Assembly: GCA_003156495.1 (NCBI GenBank)
Contig: PMHC01000115.1
Location: 1-8,968 of the forward strand
Direction of reading: 5' to 3'
DNA: 8,968 nt
Source: Acidobacteriaceae bacterium
GTDB taxonomy: Bacteria > Acidobacteriota > Terriglobia > Terriglobales > Acidobacteriaceae
In this document: one piece after another, positions 6,193-8,968 of the stretch
Layout: every line of letters starts with the position of its first letter
Numbering within the stretch: position 1 is the stretch's first letter
The notes under the pieces: generated by a model
What the model saw: the letters and a program-made list of their open reading frames with translations, nothing else
The model's database searches: none
Told to the model about the DNA's origin: nothing
Position numbers and translations under genes: made by a program

Positions 6193-7373
6193 GCGAAGCA
6201 TCGAGGAAAAAATCTGAAGTGGTTGCGCCGGGCGGCTTGCTGGCGATTCTTGGCGGCGGACAGTTGGGCCGGATGGTGGCCATGGCGGCGCGGACGATGG
6301 GCTACCGGGTGCGCGTGATGGATCCCGAGCAGGCTTGCCCGGCGAGCTTTGTTGTGGACGAAACGATTGTGGGCCGTTGGGATGACGTGGAAGCCGCGCG
6401 GCGGCTGGCCACGGGCGCCGATGCGGTGACGCTCGAGATCGAGCAGATCGGCGTGGATGCGCTGCAAGAGGTGGCGCGGATTGCGCCGCTGCGGCCGGGC
6501 GTCGAACCGGTGCGCATCATCCAGGACAAGACGCTGCAAAAAAGCTGGCTGGCGGAGAATGGATTTCCGGTCGGGCCATTCCGCGTGGTGCGCAGCGAAG
6601 AAGAATTGCGCGCGGCGGTGGAAGCGCTGGGCGGGCGCGTGTTTTTGAAGATCGGCCGCGGAGGCTACGACGGCCGCGGACAGGCGCGCATCGGATTGGA
6701 TGAAGGAAGTTTTCCGCCGACAGAAGCCGCGATCGCCGAGGCCTGGCGGTCGATTGGCGAGCGGCCGGCGGTGGCCGAGCAAGCGTTGGAACTCGACTGC
6801 GAGATCAGCGTGATGGCCGCCCGCAGCCCGTCGGGCGAGGTGCGCGCATTTCCCGCCGCGCGTAATCATCATGAAAATCAGATTCTAGCCTGGAGCGTAT
6901 TGCCTTCGGGGGTTCCCGCGGCGCTGGAAAAGCGCGCCGGAGAAGTGGCCGTCGATCTGGTTACGAAGATGGGCATCGAAGGGCTGCTTTGCGCGGAATT
7001 GTTTGTGACGAAGCAGGGCGAGCTCTACATCAACGAGTTGGCTCCGCGGCCGCATAACAGCTACCACCAGAGCGAGCGCGGCTGCGCCACCAGCCAGTTT
7101 GAGCAACTGGTGCGCGCGGCGTGCAATTTGCCGCTGGGTTCAACGGAGCTGATTGTGCCTTGCGCAATCGCCAACCTGCTGGGCGAGGTTTGGCTCGATG
7201 CGGCTAATGGCGCGCCGAATTTTGCCGCCGCGCTGGAAGTTCCCGGCGTGCGGTTGCATCTTTACGAAAAGCGCGAAGCTCGTCGCGGGCGCAAGATGGG
7301 GCATCTGTCATCGGTTGGCGCAACCGCCGATGAGGCGCTTGCGCGCGTGCTGGAGGCGAAGCGGAGGCTTTAG
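6189..7373 (+). CDS. purK: N5-carboxyaminoimidazole ribonucleotide synthase (PurK, ATP-grasp)
   Basis: PurK uses ATP and bicarbonate to carboxylate AIR to N5-CAIR, the substrate of the neighbouring PurE. The chosen GTG start (6189) overlaps the purE stop as GTGA and gives 394 aa, near the usual 355-390. An ATG at 6129 would add 20 Arg/Gly-rich residues inside purE with no family match. Domains: N-terminal fold LAILGGGQLGRM (18-29); LEIEQIGVDAL; central ATP-grasp with LKIGRGGYDGRGQ (153-165; the common form is LKTRRGGYDGKGQ); EQALELDCEISV; and metal/phosphate-binding NELAPRPHNS (282-291), then TSQFEQLVRA and a C-terminal segment. After HNS the sequence is Y-H-Q-S-E where most PurK have G-H-(W/Y)-T, a visible difference that may be lineage-specific. 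GGACGAGG at 6171-6178 may help initiation. The TAG stop lies inside the left end of the following repeat element. Confidence 0.95.
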   Translation: MSEASRKKSEVVAPGGLLAILGGGQLGRMVAMAARTMGYRVRVMDPEQACPASFVVDETIVGRWDDVEAARRLATGADAVTLEIEQIGVDALQEVARIAPLRPGVEPVRIIQDKTLQKSWLAENGFPVGPFRVVRSEEELRAAVEALGGRVFLKIGRGGYDGRGQARIGLDEGSFPPTEAAIAEAWRSIGERPAVAEQALELDCEISVMAARSPSGEVRAFPAARNHHENQILAWSVLPSGVPAALEKRAGEVAVDLVTKMGIEGLLCAELFVTKQGELYINELAPRPHNSYHQSERGCATSQFEQLVRAACNLPLGSTELIVPCAIANLLGEVWLDAANGAPNFAAALEVPGVRLHLYEKREARRGRKMGHLSSVGATADEALARVLEAKRRL

Positions 7374-7509
7374 AGCAAATTTTCTGATGGTATAGAGGAA
7401 AAATCATCCCTCAGGGCCTAAAGGCCGCGTTGATTTGATTGAGCTTACGGCACGGCTAAAGCCGTGCCCCTTCAAAGCCACTCTACACCTACAAGAGATT
7501 TGCTCTAAA
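7369..7509. repeat. MITE-like/REP-like element with imperfect terminal inverted repeats and two internal hairpins
   Basis: The ends TTTAGAGCAAAT (7369-7380) and ATTTGCTCTAAA (7498-7509) are a perfect 12-bp inverted repeat. Allowing mismatches, it extends to 29 positions (7369-7397 against 7481-7509) with 23 matches. Inside are two small hairpins that share a TAAA loop: GGCC-TAAA-GGCC (7415-7426) and GGCACGGC-TAAA-GCCGTGCC (7449-7468, 8-bp perfect stem). The unit is non-coding, fills most of the space between purK and typA, and contains the purK stop codon in its left end. Paired 'CTAAAG' hairpins of this kind resemble interspersed intergenic repeats of Acidobacteriota as I recall them, unverified. 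No target duplication is clear. Confidence 0.65.
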
Positions 7510-7555
7510 CCCAGAAAGGGCGCACATTTTGCTTGTGCGCCCTTTCTGGGTTTAG
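7505..7555. terminator. Perfect 21-bp-stem hairpin between convergent purK and typA, probable bidirectional terminator
   Basis: Positions 7505-7525 and 7535-7555 are exact reverse complements (left arm starts CTAAACCCAG and ends GGGCGCAC), with a 9-nt loop ATTTTGCTT. It lies 20 bp beyond the typA stop and 131 bp beyond the purK stop, so it suits termination from both sides. Neither side has the T-run of a standard intrinsic terminator, so it may instead protect 3' ends or need Rho. Its left arm overlaps the last five bases of the neighbouring repeat element. Confidence 0.6.
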
Positions 7556-7574
7556 TCGTACGATACTTGCTCTG

Positions 7575-8968
7575 CTATGCCTGATTCTTCTCCCACTGCT
7601 TGGGGCGTATGTTGGCTTGCAGCACTTTTTTGCGCAGCCGTAGCGAAGTCGGCGTGACCTCGACGAATTCATCGTCGGCGATGAATTCGATGCACTGCTC
7701 AAGGTTGAGCGTGGAGTAGGGAACCAGGCGGATGGAATCGTCGGCAGTCGAGGCGCGCATGTTGGTTAGCTTCTTTTCGCGGACCACGTTCACGTCCAGA
7801 TCTTTGTCGCGCGAGTGCTCGCCGATAATCATGCCCTCGTAGACTTCGACGCCCGCGCCGACAAAAAGCCGGCCGCGCTCCTGCAATCCATTGAGCGCAT
7901 AGGTGGTGGTAATGCCGCTGCGGTCGGAGATCATCGCGCCGGTGGGCCGCTGTGGAATTTCGCCCTGGTAGGGAATATAGCCGTCGAAGATCGAGTTCAT
8001 GACGATGGTGCCGCGAGTCTCGGTCAGCATTTCGCTGCGCAGACCGATCAGGCCGCGACTGGGTACGCGGAACTCCAGACGCACGCGGCCTGAGCCGTGA
8101 TTGTGCATCTTGGTCATTTCGCCCTTGCGGGGGCCGAGTTTTTCAATCACCACGCCGGTGAACTGCTCGGGAATGTCGATGGTCAAGTGTTCGACCGGTT
8201 CCATGCGCACGCCGTCAACCACCTTGGTGACGATCTCGGGCCGGCCGGCCATCAGCTCAAAGCCCTCACGGCGCATCATCTCGATGAGAATGGCCAACTG
8301 CAGTTCGCCGCGGCCCAGCACTTTAAAGGTGTCGGGCGCGCCTGTTTCTTCAACGCGGATCGAAACGTTGGCGAGCAGTTCCTTTTCCAGCCGTTCGCGC
8401 AGGTTGCGGCTGGTGACGAATTGGCCTTCGCGACCGGCGAAGGGTGAAGTGTTCACACTGAACTGAATCGCGATGGTCGGCTCGTCGATGATGATCAGCG
8501 GCAGCGGCGCGGGATTTTCGACGCTGGTGATCGTCTCGCCGATGGTGATGCCCTCGACGCCGGCCACGGCCACAATGTCACCTTTTGTGGTCTCTTCAAT
8601 TTCGGTCCGCTTGAGGCCGTCGAAGGTGAACAGTTTGGTGATCTTGGTTTTATGCAGCGAGCCGTCGCGCTTGGAGATGTTGACCTCGTCGCCAACATGC
8701 AGCGTGCCTTGAAATACGCGACAGATGGCGATGCGCCCAAAGTATTCGGAGTAGTCGAGATTGGCGACGAGAATCTGCAGCGTGGCTTCCGGATCGCCGG
8801 TGGCCGCAGGGATCGTCTCGACAATCGCGTCAAATAGCGGCTTGAGATCCGTGCCCGGTACGGTCGGATCGGTGCTTGCCACGCCGGTTTTGGCTACTGC
8901 GTAGAGAACCGGAAAGTCGAGCTGCGATTCATCGGCGTCGAGGTCGATGAACAGATCGTAGATCTCGT
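7575..8968 (-). CDS. typA: Translational GTPase TypA/BipA, C-terminal three quarters (N-terminus outside window)
   Basis: TypA/BipA is a ribosome-associated GTPase related to EF-G, linked to ribosome assembly and stress or cold adaptation. The frame is open to the window's right edge: EIYDLFIDLDADESQLDFPV and the G5-like AVAKTG region lie upstream of a GTG at 8882 that is only an internal Val. About 463 residues are visible out of a usual 600-615; the G1-G4 motifs are beyond the edge. Visible order: end of the G domain; domain II beta-barrel (ILVANLDYSEYFGRIAICRV); domain III; the EF-G-like domain V (VEHLTIDIPEQFTGVVIEKL); and the BipA-specific C-terminal domain with VPSRGLIGLRSEMLTETRGT, LQERGRLFVGAG, VYEGMIIGEHSRDKDLDVN, KKLTNMRAS and VEVTPTSLRLRK. 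All are close to family consensus with no frame break. It converges on purK and ends at TAG (7577-7575), 20 bp before the shared hairpin. Confidence 0.97.
   Translation of the reverse strand, partial: EIYDLFIDLDADESQLDFPVLYAVAKTGVASTDPTVPGTDLKPLFDAIVETIPAATGDPEATLQILVANLDYSEYFGRIAICRVFQGTLHVGDEVNISKRDGSLHKTKITKLFTFDGLKRTEIEETTKGDIVAVAGVEGITIGETITSVENPAPLPLIIIDEPTIAIQFSVNTSPFAGREGQFVTSRNLRERLEKELLANVSIRVEETGAPDTFKVLGRGELQLAILIEMMRREGFELMAGRPEIVTKVVDGVRMEPVEHLTIDIPEQFTGVVIEKLGPRKGEMTKMHNHGSGRVRLEFRVPSRGLIGLRSEMLTETRGTIVMNSIFDGYIPYQGEIPQRPTGAMISDRSGITTTYALNGLQERGRLFVGAGVEVYEGMIIGEHSRDKDLDVNVVREKKLTNMRASTADDSIRLVPYSTLNLEQCIEFIADDEFVEVTPTSLRLRKKVLQANIRPKQWEKNQA

Noticed and set aside
6111..6872. 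A 253-aa open frame on the minus strand opposite purK
   Set aside because: It lies fully opposite well-conserved purE/purK, is His/Arg/Pro-rich and shows no domain; this is a GC-driven shadow.
7556..7563. TCGTACGA palindrome next to the hairpin
   Set aside because: An 8-bp palindrome is expected by chance at this scale and has no matching partner site.
7500..7573. TTGCTCT direct repeats (7500-7506 and 7567-7573) as a target-site duplication around the 21-bp hairpin
   Set aside because: Seven bases, one copy lying within the repeat element's own end, are too weak to distinguish from chance.
7575..8882. TypA starting at the GTG at 8882
   Set aside because: The frame stays open to 8968 and encodes typical TypA residues (DLFIDLDA, QLDFPVLYA) upstream of that GTG, so the gene is cut by the window edge rather than starting there.

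Overview
The window joins a phage-like structural gene module (left, positions 1 to about 5655) to ordinary bacterial housekeeping genes (right, 5689 to 8968). All phage-module genes and the purine pair purE-purK read rightward. typA/bipA reads leftward from the right edge and converges on purK. By eye the phage half has lower GC and more TTA/TAT-type codons than the GC-rich purEK/typA half. The host is a Gram-negative-type bacterium of moderately high GC. The heptad repeats and the paired 'CTAAAG' hairpins between genes remind me of Acidobacteriota genomes, but that placement is recollection and inference, not proof.

Phage-like half: the C-terminal end of a probable major capsid protein; a gp6-like head-tail connector protein (208 aa); two small head-tail joining or tail-completion candidates (144 and 161 aa); a 324-aa candidate tail tube protein; a 769-aa composite tail-tip or receptor-binding protein; and a 75-aa XhlA/holin-like membrane protein. 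The order follows the head-to-tail assembly order of long-tailed phages. However, no tape-measure gene or tail chaperone pair lies between the tail tube and tail-tip candidates, and no integrase, endolysin or attachment site is visible in the window. It could be a short or unusual particle, a decayed prophage, or a domesticated phage-like element.

Two stretches between phage genes are built from degenerate 7-bp repeats. One forms a long imperfect hairpin (378-406 pairing with 460-488) between the capsid and connector genes. The other (1574-1601) runs directly into a start codon.

Housekeeping half: purE starts only 33 bp after the last phage gene. It has a perfect TATAAT six bases before its ATG and no Shine-Dalgarno sequence, which suggests a leaderless mRNA. 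purK overlaps purE by GTGA. Together they make CAIR from AIR through N5-CAIR in de novo purine synthesis. The 201-bp space between purK and typA holds a 141-bp MITE-like repeat with imperfect terminal inverted repeats and two internal hairpins. Overlapping its right end is a perfect 21-bp-stem hairpin, probably a shared terminator-like structure. typA/bipA, a ribosome-associated translational GTPase, lacks its N-terminal G domain only because the window ends there.
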